Assembly: GCF_002848265.1 (NCBI RefSeq)
Contig: NZ_CP025422.1
Coordinates: 1 to 64,000, forward strand
Source of the DNA: Zhihengliuella sp. ISTPL4
GTDB taxonomy: Bacteria; Actinomycetota; Actinomycetes; Actinomycetales; Microbacteriaceae
Length of the DNA stretch: 64,000 nt
Direction: 5' to 3'
The notes beneath the pieces were generated by a model. That model did no database searches. It was not told the origin of the DNA and saw only the letters and a list, made by a program, of their open reading frames with translations. This document shows, one piece after another, positions 29,051 through 37,309 of this stretch. How positions within the stretch are numbered: position 1 is the stretch's first letter; every line of letters starts with the position of its first letter. Made by a program: the position numbers and the translations under genes.

Positions 29051-32000
29051 ATGGATTACACCGGCTTGCTGACGAAAGCAATCGCAGATCGGGCTGCGGT
29101 GATTGTGGTGGGAACGGGCGCCAGCAAATCAATGTCGGGTGGAGCCCGGTTTGCCGATTGGTTCGGCCTCGTCGAGGAGGGAATCTCATTCTGTCGCACG
29201 TTGGGAGCCTCTGAAGGCTGGGAGGCCAATCAGCGCTCGTCGCTCGGGTATGCGCGGGCGGAAAACGATCAGGCTGCTCTTATCGGAGTAGCTTCACAGG
29301 TTCAGACCCGTCTTCGCGCGGTAGGGCAGCAAGCGTACTTCGACTGGCTCAGGGAGACCGTAGGTTCGCTCGAGGTTCAAGACGGCGCGCTAGCTAAGGC
29401 TATTGGATCCCTCTCTTGCCCCGTGCTCACGACGAACTACGACCAGCTGCTTGAGAAGGCGCTCGGACTACCTACGGTCGTGTGGGACGATCAGAATCGG
29501 ATGCGCGACCTACTGAAGGGGGGTGAAGGCGTCGGACACCTTCACGGAGTGTGGGAGAAGCCGGGGACGGTCGTGCTTTCGGACACGGATTACCAACGCA
29601 TCCTGAGTTCTGACCCAGCCCAACACCTTCAGTCGGCACATTACTCGATGAAGGCATTCGTCTTCGTCGGTTACGGGGCGGGCCTTGCCGATCCTAATTT
29701 CGGCAACATGCTCGACATCCATAGGCAACTGTTCCCCGAATCAAATCATGATCACTTCCGCCTGTGTCGAACAGCGGACCTCGAGGTGCTTCAGATCGAG
29801 CACGCGGGCGATTCGATCCGGCCCATCGTCTATGGCGATGACTATGCCGACCTTGCTCCGTTTCTTCGCTCTCTTGCGCCGAGAGACAGCACCGTACTGA
29901 GCAAGGGCGACACTGTCGCCTTCGCGGCAGAGGCGATCCTCGACCAACTGCGATCTGAAGCCGTTCTAGTAGACGAGACCACGCTCGTTGACGACCGTCA
30001 ACTCGACGAAATAACAGTGCCGCCCGTATTCCTCCCGCTGCCCCACGAGCAGTTCGCGTCATATCAGATGCGGAAGGACCAGGAGCGGCCGGAAAAGCGC
30101 GACCCCGCCGAGCTATATAGGTCTCAGAAGATTGTGGTGGTTGTGGGAGACGAAGGCGCAGGCGTATCAACTGCTTTGCGGTGGCTCATATCAAACGCGG
30201 CGCGGGCGCACCATCGCTCCGCCCCCCTTTACATCGATGCACGCGCATGCAGGTCGCAGAACGCGGCACTGCGTCGAGAGCTCACCCGCGAGGCCATCGC
30301 TCGCCGTCTCATCGATCGAAAGTCGGATCCGCTTCCTTCTCACGTCCTGGCTATCGACAACGTCAAGCCCGTATCCACACGCGCATACCAATCGCTAATC
30401 GAAGATGTCTGCGCGTCGACGGCCACGGCGGTCTTCATCGGCGTCCGTCAAGGGGATGAGTCAGAACTGGTCGACTCGCTCTCAGCTTCTGCGCGAGCAG
30501 TCGAGGTCGTGTATCTCGGCAAACCGGGAAAGTCAGAGGTGAAGGCGCTGGTTCGCATGATCGCTCCGGCAACGAGCGAGACTCTGGCGGACCAAGTGAT
30601 CAAGGTTGTGCGTCGAGAACGACTCCAGCGGACTCCGTTCAATATCGCGCTTCTTATCGTGCTGTTGGCGCGCGGAGTTGGAACGAACCTGAACTCGTCG
30701 GACACCGCAGTCCTCGACAAGTACGTGCAGTTGCTGCTCGGGCGGTCGGGCAGCTTCCTCGATCCACGCTGGACACTCGATCCTCAGAACAGAGAGGCTG
30801 TCCTGGCGCACCTCGCGAAATTCATGGTGCAGCAGAACCGCGGAGGCCTCGCGAAGTCCACGACCATCGAGCAGCTGGAGGCCTATTTCCGGTCCGTGGA
30901 TTGGCAAGAGGACGCCGAGGCAACCCTTGAAACGTTCAGGTTGATGAGGCTGCTGAGGATTCATGACGGAGTGGTGCAGTTTCAACAAACCGCATACCTT
31001 CATCTCTTCGCGGCCAAGGCGGCCATAGATGATGACGAGTTCCTGAGTGAGTTGCTCGACCGGGAGCTCTACTATGGTCCGATAATTCGACACTATGCCG
31101 CGCTAGTGAGGCAGAGTGACCGCGTTGTACGGGTGCTACTCGATTCCCTGCGCGACACGTGGCCGAGCGCCGAGCCGAAGAGCAAGATTTACGAGGTTGC
31201 GGACGCCCTGCCTGCACCGAAACCAGCATCCGAAAGACCGGCACCAGCAAGCCCCGGCCCCGGGACCGAAACCGACGCATCAACGTCCACTACTAACGAT
31301 GATGACGCGGAAGACGAATGGGGCGATAGCGACGATCGGGTGCCCTTCCCGCTAGACGATCCCGCGACCTGGAGTTTGACCCAGCAATTGCTTTCGGTCC
31401 TCGATCTAAGTTCGAGAGTGGTGCGCGATTCGGACCAGGTAGCGAACCTAGAGCTCAAGGACGAACTGTTCGTCACGGTCTTGGATCGGTGGGGCTATCT
31501 GACGGATGTGATGGCGGATGACAACATGTTCGTCGAGGTGATCGAGTCCGTCGTTCTCGGCACGTCCGAGGAGGAGTCCGGAGACGAGCGCGAGAAGCAT
31601 CAAGCTTTGTTGGAGGACATCCGGCTCTCGATGCCGATGTTCGTTGCGCTCACGGGCATCAACGCGACCCTCGCCTCAAGAAAACTCCTCCGAACCTACG
31701 AGCGTTCAGACTCGGACGGCAGCGAGGGCGTGTCGCTGTACAGAGATATAGCCGCCGCCATGTTCGCATTTTTGGTGGCCGAACCGGGTTGGGCCGAGAG
31801 GCTACCTCTCATCGCTGAACAGTACTCGACGATGTGGGTTGTCCCGAACTTCGTTTATGGGCTTGCGCGGATGGCGTACGAGCATCAACATCTCGATAAG
31901 GCAGATCAAGACTCCGTCGAGGAGTTCTTCAGAACCTTCTTCGCGAACTACCACGTTTTCCAGAACGATCGGCATCGGCGGATGTGGATAGGGGAGGAGA

Positions 32001-32119
32001 TGGAAAGACTAAAGAAGGAACGCCGGATGAGTCGCCAGCGCCTTCAAGAAGGGCAGCGCGCTATCGAGGGGTTGATTAGTGGCTTCGCTGAAGAGGACGA
32101 ATCCGATGATCCCGTGTAG
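29051..32119 (+). CDS. SIR2-STAND-like NTPase, probable anti-phage defence protein
   Basis: 1022 residues. The N-terminal SIR2-like NADase domain (about 1-280) has GTGAS at 21-25, TTNYD at 127-131 (Asn129), LHG at 164-166 with the catalytic His165, and FVGYGAGLADPNF. A P-loop-like segment at 366-374 reads GDEGAGVST, with Val372 replacing the usual Walker A Lys, followed by winged-helix and helical sensor regions. A low-complexity acidic linker covers about 700-760. The architecture resembles Avs5/SIR2-STAND and DSR-type proteins that deplete NAD+ on phage sensing. Single-gene unit flanked by regulators in the island. The missing Lys may mean nucleotide binding without hydrolysis. Confidence 0.8.
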   Translation: MDYTGLLTKAIADRAAVIVVGTGASKSMSGGARFADWFGLVEEGISFCRTLGASEGWEANQRSSLGYARAENDQAALIGVASQVQTRLRAVGQQAYFDWLRETVGSLEVQDGALAKAIGSLSCPVLTTNYDQLLEKALGLPTVVWDDQNRMRDLLKGGEGVGHLHGVWEKPGTVVLSDTDYQRILSSDPAQHLQSAHYSMKAFVFVGYGAGLADPNFGNMLDIHRQLFPESNHDHFRLCRTADLEVLQIEHAGDSIRPIVYGDDYADLAPFLRSLAPRDSTVLSKGDTVAFAAEAILDQLRSEAVLVDETTLVDDRQLDEITVPPVFLPLPHEQFASYQMRKDQERPEKRDPAELYRSQKIVVVVGDEGAGVSTALRWLISNAARAHHRSAPLYIDARACRSQNAALRRELTREAIARRLIDRKSDPLPSHVLAIDNVKPVSTRAYQSLIEDVCASTATAVFIGVRQGDESELVDSLSASARAVEVVYLGKPGKSEVKALVRMIAPATSETLADQVIKVVRRERLQRTPFNIALLIVLLARGVGTNLNSSDTAVLDKYVQLLLGRSGSFLDPRWTLDPQNREAVLAHLAKFMVQQNRGGLAKSTTIEQLEAYFRSVDWQEDAEATLETFRLMRLLRIHDGVVQFQQTAYLHLFAAKAAIDDDEFLSELLDRELYYGPIIRHYAALVRQSDRVVRVLLDSLRDTWPSAEPKSKIYEVADALPAPKPASERPAPASPGPGTETDASTSTTNDDDAEDEWGDSDDRVPFPLDDPATWSLTQQLLSVLDLSSRVVRDSDQVANLELKDELFVTVLDRWGYLTDVMADDNMFVEVIESVVLGTSEEESGDEREKHQALLEDIRLSMPMFVALTGINATLASRKLLRTYERSDSDGSEGVSLYRDIAAAMFAFLVAEPGWAERLPLIAEQYSTMWVVPNFVYGLARMAYEHQHLDKADQDSVEEFFRTFFANYHVFQNDRHRRMWIGEEMERLKKERRMSRQRLQEGQRAIEGLISGFAEEDESDDPV

Positions 32120-33097
32120 GAACTAAGGAACTCGGACCGCCTCAGCGGCACGGCGCTGCGGGTGAACAAGTTACCTGGGTCCGATCCTCCTCGCGATGGT
32201 GAGAAAGAGACCAGCGTGGTCAGGGAGCAGGTAACGCGCTTTTGGAATAGCTCCATTACTAGGAGTTGTCCCACGATTGACGCTGACACCGCGGTGTAGG
32301 TCCGGGAAAGTGCTCCTGGCCTTCCGCAGTCGACGTGTGATTGATCGCTAAAGCGGATAGCGTCGGCGATGACGGTTGCCGGGGCGCCAGCGGTGCTTTC
32401 CGTCGTGCTGCGGATCTCCCGCGCTCTCGGCTCTCTTCGGGTTTGGGCAGGAATAGACCCGGGCCCGCCGAGCACCCGACCAACGGGTTCGAAACGAGTT
32501 GGTCTGCAACCTCGATACTCCCCACGCGAACCGCGGCTTCGGCTGCCGCCGCGGTGAAAGTATAAAGAGTGGTACGAGTTCCGTCCACGGAATTGCTATT
32601 TGCTATCGGCCTCTCCGTTCGTCTACGAGGTGGGGGATGCCAGGCGAGACGCACGCTGGGAGATCGGTCAGGAGTCCAAAAGGGGTCGCGCTCGACTACC
32701 TGGCGGAGACAGCAAGGGAGGACAGCGCCGTGGCCGACGTCGTTCGTCTTGTCCGGCGGATGTTGCTCGGCGACGAGGCTTGACTCCTAACCGGTACGAG
32801 GCGCGGACCGCGTTGCCTCGTATCTGTTGTCCGCCATGTGAGTCGCCGCCATCCAGTAGTAACGACCACCCGCGGTCGTTAGGTAGATCCGGCTGTCGGT
32901 GACAGAGCTACGAACTCGAGCAGAGATGCACGATCTTGAAGAACCTGCAGCCGTCATGGCGCGAGGCTCACGACGATTAGTGATCGCGCGCCGCTACCCG
33001 CGCACGTCGTTGAAAGGTGACTGTTGTGTCCTGCGCGGTGGTGCAGGTTCACCCGGATTTCTAGAAGCGACCCAGGCTTCTCTCATGTGATCTTGTA
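32120..33097. other. Gene-poor stretch after the SIR2 gene
   Basis: No well-supported gene. A frame ending at 32783 finishes with DYLAETAREDSAVADVVRL, which looks protein-like and may be the 3' remnant of a lost gene, but its upstream part is random. An 8-bp inverted repeat TAACGACC/GGTCGTTA (32860-32881) with a 6-base loop may be an operator or weak terminator. Confidence 0.4.
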
Positions 33098-33117
33098 CCG
33101 TTGGACACGTCCAACGG
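33098..33117. promoter_or_regulatory. Palindromic operator upstream of the XRE regulator
   Basis: CCGTTGGAC and GTCCAACGG form perfect 9-base arms around a 2-base centre, 51 bases before the XRE start codon. The position overlaps the expected promoter, which suggests autoregulation by the XRE protein. Confidence 0.6.
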
Positions 33118-33168
33118 GGCGCTTTCGCGGCTGAAGCGCACCGCCCCCCTGTCGAGGCGTGGTGTGCG

Positions 33169-33423
33169 ATGTGGAGTCCTGAAGCAGCTAAAAGGTTCGG
33201 CGGCGTGGTCCGCGCGCTTCGCCAGGAGTCGGGTCTGACGCAAGAGATGCTCGCCGACCGGGTGGGCATCACGAAGAACCAGCTCCAGCTCATCGAAGCC
33301 GGACGGTCGGCGAGTGGCAATCAGGGTGTCGCGCCGTCGAATCCTCGCATGACGACGGTGTTTGGTATCGCTGACGCTTTCGATCTGTCTGTCGAACAAC
33401 TCATGGCGGAGTCACGTCTCTAG
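33169..33423 (+). CDS. XRE-family transcriptional regulator
   Basis: 84 residues. Single HTH_3 domain: RALRQESGLTQEMLADRVG, ITKNQLQLIEAGRS and VFGIADAFDLSVEQL, covering nearly the whole protein. A phage/plasmid-type regulator, probably binding the palindrome at 33098. Convergent to the metallophosphoesterase pair. Confidence 0.85.
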   Translation: MWSPEAAKRFGGVVRALRQESGLTQEMLADRVGITKNQLQLIEAGRSASGNQGVAPSNPRMTTVFGIADAFDLSVEQLMAESRL

Positions 33424-33540
33424 CCTGCGCTTTGTGGACGCAAGCGCAGGCACTGACAGGGCCACGGGTCTGCAGCGGCCAGCCCTCGTAGCGCTCGCCA
33501 GGGCGGGATCGGTATCCCGCCGTCGTAGCAGATGCCGTGA

Positions 33541-33575
33541 CGCGTTCTTATACTCGCCGGAAGTATAAGAACGCG
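33541..33575. terminator. Perfect 14-bp hairpin between convergent genes
   Basis: CGCGTTCTTATACT (33541-33554) and AGTATAAGAACGCG (33562-33575) pair perfectly around a 7-base loop. It lies between the convergent XRE and metallophosphoesterase units, so a shared terminator is likely. The AT-rich TTCTTATACT core and lack of a U tract leave a protein-binding or recombination site as an alternative. Confidence 0.5.
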
Positions 33576-33593
33576 CCACAGCGTTCAGCCTGC

Positions 33594-33698
33594 CTAGGAG
33601 CGCGGAAGTGCGGCTACTAGCCGGTGCGCACGGTTGTCGTCGTGGATCGGGCCGATTGCGCCGGTCTCCTGGCCCGCAGGGTTGTCGAGCTCGGTCAT
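33594..33698 (-). CDS. 34-residue peptide coupled to the metallophosphoesterase
   Basis: ATG at 33698 overlaps the phosphoesterase stop (ATGA), with AAGGAGG just upstream. The frame encodes 34 residues starting MTELDNPAGQETG and ends LPRS. Function unknown; the coupled start and good ribosome-binding site suggest real translation. Confidence 0.45.
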   Translation of the reverse strand: MTELDNPAGQETGAIGPIHDDNRAHRLVAALPRS

Positions 33699-34702
33699 GT
33701 CTCGTCCTCCTTATTGCGGGTGTGGCGTCGCCGGACGTCCTCGATGATCTCCTCGAGTGTGCGTGTTCCGTCGATGTAGTCCTGGGCATCACGTCGAGCT
33801 TGAGGCGTTGGTCGGAGGCCGTCCAGCACTGCCGAGTGCATGGCTTCGGCGGTGGTTTTGATCCGCTGCTCTCGAGTCAAACGAGGACGGTTATCGTCGC
33901 TGCTGTATCCGCGGAGGATTGCCAGGCTCGGGGTTGCGATCCGAAGGGTGCTCATGGTGAGAATGCCGAGGTTCCCCTCGTGGCCGTCGCGGCCGAGGCT
34001 CGCCACACGCCGGCCGTCCGCGGTCTTGCCGCCAGCTCCGACGTGCATGTGGCCATGCGCGAGTAGCTCGGGGCGCACGGCATTCCAGACTTTGCCGACT
34101 CGCGCGCGTGATGCCGCGGACGCCTTCAACGCCGCCTTCGAGAATCCATGCGGGTTGTTCCGCAGGATCTCTCCGACGGCGCGAACAGGTGTGCCCGCCG
34201 GCGACTCGTGTGTGAGCATCAGGTCCGCGGGGCCTCCGGAGATGGCTTGGGCGACCTGGGTGTCGGTGATGGCCTCGTCAGGCCACCACGTCACTCCTTC
34301 TTCCCTGGACTCGCGGTCGACGGATGAGGCGCCGCCGAGCGACAGCACCGAGCGTCCGCCGATGGTCAGGCGTGCCGGCCGCGGGAGTATCCAGGTGAGC
34401 TCGGAGACCTGCACGGCCTCGCCGGGGTGCTTCTCGAGGAGCGGAGTGATCTCGTCCCACTGCTCGTGGTTCCCAAGCGTGACGTAGAGGCGGGTGATGG
34501 GAGTCTCGGCGAAGATCTCGTCGACCGCATGGGGCTGCATCCACCAGTCACCGAGATGAAGCAACGTCGTCACATCGGGAGCAAGATTGGGCAGCGCTCG
34601 GGAGATCATCCGAGCCCACCACTGGTTCCCATGCCAATCTCCACAGACCGCCACTCGCTGGTCGGGCAGATCGATGTCTCTCGTGTGGTCGCGTGCCTGC
34701 AT
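33695..34702 (-). CDS. Calcineurin-like metallophosphoesterase
   Basis: 335 residues. Metal-site motifs in order: CGDWHGN (about residue 20), LHLGDWW, TLGNHEQWDE, LMLTHESP and LLAHGHMHVG, all intact, so it should be active. The C-terminal 80 residues are charged and helical. GGGAGG lies 4 bases before the ATG. In the island it could be a nuclease or phosphatase in a regulatory or defence unit with the XRE-ImmA gene, which is encoded upstream on the same strand. Substrate unknown. Confidence 0.85.
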   Translation of the reverse strand: MQARDHTRDIDLPDQRVAVCGDWHGNQWWARMISRALPNLAPDVTTLLHLGDWWMQPHAVDEIFAETPITRLYVTLGNHEQWDEITPLLEKHPGEAVQVSELTWILPRPARLTIGGRSVLSLGGASSVDRESREEGVTWWPDEAITDTQVAQAISGGPADLMLTHESPAGTPVRAVGEILRNNPHGFSKAALKASAASRARVGKVWNAVRPELLAHGHMHVGAGGKTADGRRVASLGRDGHEGNLGILTMSTLRIATPSLAILRGYSSDDNRPRLTREQRIKTTAEAMHSAVLDGLRPTPQARRDAQDYIDGTRTLEEIIEDVRRRHTRNKEDET

Positions 34703-34829
34703 AATGCCTCCCAGTCCAGGTATACCGGGCCTGACGCTAAAGCGACACTACGTCAGCCGTTGTCGGCGAGGGGCGCGGCGTTTCCGGCCCTCGATGCGCG
34801 GTCTTGGCTCGTGTTCGAGTCGGTATGCT

Positions 34830-35819
34830 TTAACCTGCCCCGGCGAGGAATTTGGTCTGGAGGCTGGCGCGGTCAAGGAGCATGGACGCAGCAACGTGGT
34901 CAAGCGTTGCCCCGGCAGCCACTTGCCGTTGCACCGCCGCGAGCAAAGCTCGCGGGCGCTCGCGCGGGTGGGGCCTCGCTTCCGTGCCGATGCCTGAGAC
35001 GATGCTCTTGAGCTTGCGTTGCTGCGTGCTGGTGATCGCGCCGGCACGACGCGCGGCGTCCAGGATTACCGACGCCGGAACGCCCCACGTTTCCTCGAGA
35101 TCGCGGAGCCGAGTGCGGTCCATTTGTGCAACCCAGTTCCAGATGACCTCCTGAGATGGAAGTAGAAGCTCGGTCGCGAACTCGATCGCCTCTCGAGTGC
35201 TTTGGTGTGCGGGGCGCTTGTGCATCACCGCGTGCCCGATCTCTCGGGCGAGGGCAGCCCGAGCCTCCCTTGGTGAGGTACCAGGGTCGAGGAAGACGAC
35301 GGGGTGCTCGTCCTGGCTCCAGCTTCCGACCGCGGGCGTTCGCAGACCGCTTAGGTCTCGCATCAGGACGACCACTCCGTGCGATTCGAGCAAGCCGACC
35401 ATATCTTCGATCGGCCCAGCTCCTACCCTCCATGAGCGGCGCAAAGCGGACGCGTGTTCTGACGGCCGTGCTTCCGGCGCGAGTCGGGGCCAGGACGCCG
35501 CGGGCCGACCGAGCAGCCGTCGGATATGAAAGTGAGCGAGTGAGAACTCGGCGCGGAGAGTCTTCACCAGGTGGGCCGGGAGCGAGCTTTGAAGCCGCTG
35601 AAGTATGTACGGCTGGGGCGCCCGGGCCCGGAGCAACCCGGTAGGGACCGTGAGCGTGTTGGCGAGTGAGTTCGCAACGATGTCGGTCATCGGCGCGCGT
35701 CCGCGTTCCAGTCCCGAGATAACCGCTTGCGATGCCGTGGCTCGTTCCGCGATCTCGACCTGAGTGAACCCCTTGGTGATCCGTACCGCCCCGAGAAGTG
35801 GAATCGAAGCGGCATGCAT
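34830..35819 (-). CDS. XRE HTH - ImmA/IrrE metallopeptidase-like protein
   Basis: 329 residues. An N-terminal XRE HTH (ITKGFTQVEIAERATASQAVISGLERG, cited by position, residues 14-40) is joined to an ImmA/IrrE domain (about 130-260). The expected HExxH motif reads REIGHAVMH: the Glu and second His are kept but the first metal His is Arg. ImmA-type proteins cleave phage or mobile-element repressors to trigger expression; this one may have weakened catalysis and act mainly as a regulator. Confidence 0.8.
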   Translation of the reverse strand: MHAASIPLLGAVRITKGFTQVEIAERATASQAVISGLERGRAPMTDIVANSLANTLTVPTGLLRARAPQPYILQRLQSSLPAHLVKTLRAEFSLAHFHIRRLLGRPAASWPRLAPEARPSEHASALRRSWRVGAGPIEDMVGLLESHGVVVLMRDLSGLRTPAVGSWSQDEHPVVFLDPGTSPREARAALAREIGHAVMHKRPAHQSTREAIEFATELLLPSQEVIWNWVAQMDRTRLRDLEETWGVPASVILDAARRAGAITSTQQRKLKSIVSGIGTEARPHPRERPRALLAAVQRQVAAGATLDHVAASMLLDRASLQTKFLAGAG

Positions 35820-36361
35820 CGTCCAAGTCTAAGGTCGACCCGCACGGGATCTGACGAAATATTTCAGCAGATCTGGTGCGAGGCTGGCTTCGACTTCGAG
35901 GAACCAGTGCTTTTGGCAACCTTCTGCCAATGCTGCCTTGGCAGCTCTGACCTATACTCTCCGTTGGGATCGGAGGTCGATGGCAAGGTTGCCAAGTAGT
36001 AGGTAGTTCTCATGAGAGATCTAAAGTAAGTAAGAGATATGGGGCCAACTTCTCTCTGAAATTTCCCTATAGATAACCTTCCGCACTTGGTCACCTTGGC
36101 AGGAGGGGTGACATCCTATGCTGTGACTGGGGAAGCGGTCGATTTCCGCCTTGGCAGAAGCCATGTCCGCTGCTGGCATCGAACGCATCGTGCACGACCG
36201 AGATCAGGCTCCGAGGCACGACTGCTGAGAGCGACCAGGAAGCCCGCCGCCGATGACGCGGGCGCTCGCGCTGCCGGCTTGGCGCTCATCGTCATAGGCA
36301 ACCAGGCGGAGCGCGACGCTACGTCTCGAACTCTGCCTTGTGCTCGACCCGAGGCGAGCGT
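35820..36361. promoter_or_regulatory. Repeat-rich regulatory region upstream of tnsA
   Basis: No credible gene. The region holds clustered TTGGCA/TGCCAA half-sites: TTGGCAACCTT at 35913 with its exact complement at 35985, TGCCAA at 35925, and CCTTGGCAG at 35936, 36094 and 36149. TATACT at 35953-35958 may be a -10 element between the inverted 11-mers. In Tn7 the end next to tnsA carries several TnsB sites, so this may be the right end. An operator array for the XRE-ImmA protein is the alternative. Confidence 0.5.
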
Positions 36362-37264
36362 ATGGTTCGACAAGTGCGGATACTAATCCGCACTCCGTCA
36401 CGGTCGATCAGACACGCCGAGAAGATGAGATCGAGAGCCGAGGTTCCGAGCCGCTGCGTCGGTGAACGCGGCGCGCATAGGCGCGTTGTGACCAAGACCA
36501 AAGGCATAAAGAGGACCCCCGGGGACGGGCAGGACCGCATCGAGTGGCTGGACGAGAGTAAGCGACTGTTTCGTGTTCGTCCACTGACGCCTGACCACGT
36601 CCGCGACATCCGGCCAGGGCACCTCGCGAGGATCCCACCTCGGTTCAAGGGACAGACGAACTATCACGGGCGCTACTACTTCGCGAGCTTAGGTGCTCAT
36701 GTCGAACACGAGTCGATGAACGAGTTCACCGGGCTGATGCTCGTCGACCACCTCCATGTGGTTACGGCGGTCGCAGCGCAACCCATGCTTCTCACGTTCG
36801 CCAACGGTCGGAACCACGTGCCCGACTTCTTGGTGACGCTCTGCGACGGGCGACGTCTGCTCATCGACGTTCATGAGTCCCGGTCGACAACGGAAGCGGA
36901 CGCAGAGCTGTTCGCGCTCACCCGAGAGATGTGCGCACGAGTGGGCTGGGATTATGAAGTCGTCGACCGCCTCGATGACATCTTTCGATGGAACCTCGAG
37001 TGGATGAATCGCTACCACCATCCCCGGTACGTCCCGGCCGCGGACGTGCGACAGCGAATCCTGTCTGTCGCCGCGCGGGCTCGCACCTTCGGAGAGCTGA
37101 GGAAGGCGCTGGCCACCGACCGCCCAGGGGAACACATCCCGGCCCTCGCCCACCTCATGTGGCAGCGCGAGGTGCTGTTCGACCTTCACGCACCGCTCGA
37201 AGACACATCACGGGTGTGGACCCCGCATAGACCGGATACGGCGCGGCGCTCGCCGCGTACATAG
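36362..37264 (+). CDS. tnsA: TnsA-like heteromeric transposase endonuclease subunit
   Basis: 300 residues from ATG 36362 (GAGGCGAG upstream); a GTG at 36488 would give a 258-residue form that skips a basic, poorly structured N terminus. Restriction-endonuclease-like core: Glu117 in HESMNEFTGLML, Asp155 in VPDFLVTL, then LIDVHES, where His171 stands in place of the usual Lys. TnsA cuts the 5' ends of the transposon so that it moves by cut-and-paste. It is directly upstream of tnsB. Confidence 0.75.
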   Translation: MVRQVRILIRTPSRSIRHAEKMRSRAEVPSRCVGERGAHRRVVTKTKGIKRTPGDGQDRIEWLDESKRLFRVRPLTPDHVRDIRPGHLARIPPRFKGQTNYHGRYYFASLGAHVEHESMNEFTGLMLVDHLHVVTAVAAQPMLLTFANGRNHVPDFLVTLCDGRRLLIDVHESRSTTEADAELFALTREMCARVGWDYEVVDRLDDIFRWNLEWMNRYHHPRYVPAADVRQRILSVAARARTFGELRKALATDRPGEHIPALAHLMWQREVLFDLHAPLEDTSRVWTPHRPDTARRSPRT

Positions 37265-37309
37265 ACATCGTCCGTGAAACCAACACTTCATCTATGAAGG
37301 GCCCCCATC

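Noticed and set aside
28729-29214. A 161-codon frame overlapping the 5' end of the SIR2 gene
   Set aside because: Overlaps a strong domain-supported start in another frame and has no recognisable motif.
36087-36386. A 99-codon frame upstream of tnsA
   Set aside because: No ribosome-binding site, arginine/alanine-rich random composition, and it covers the repeat cluster.
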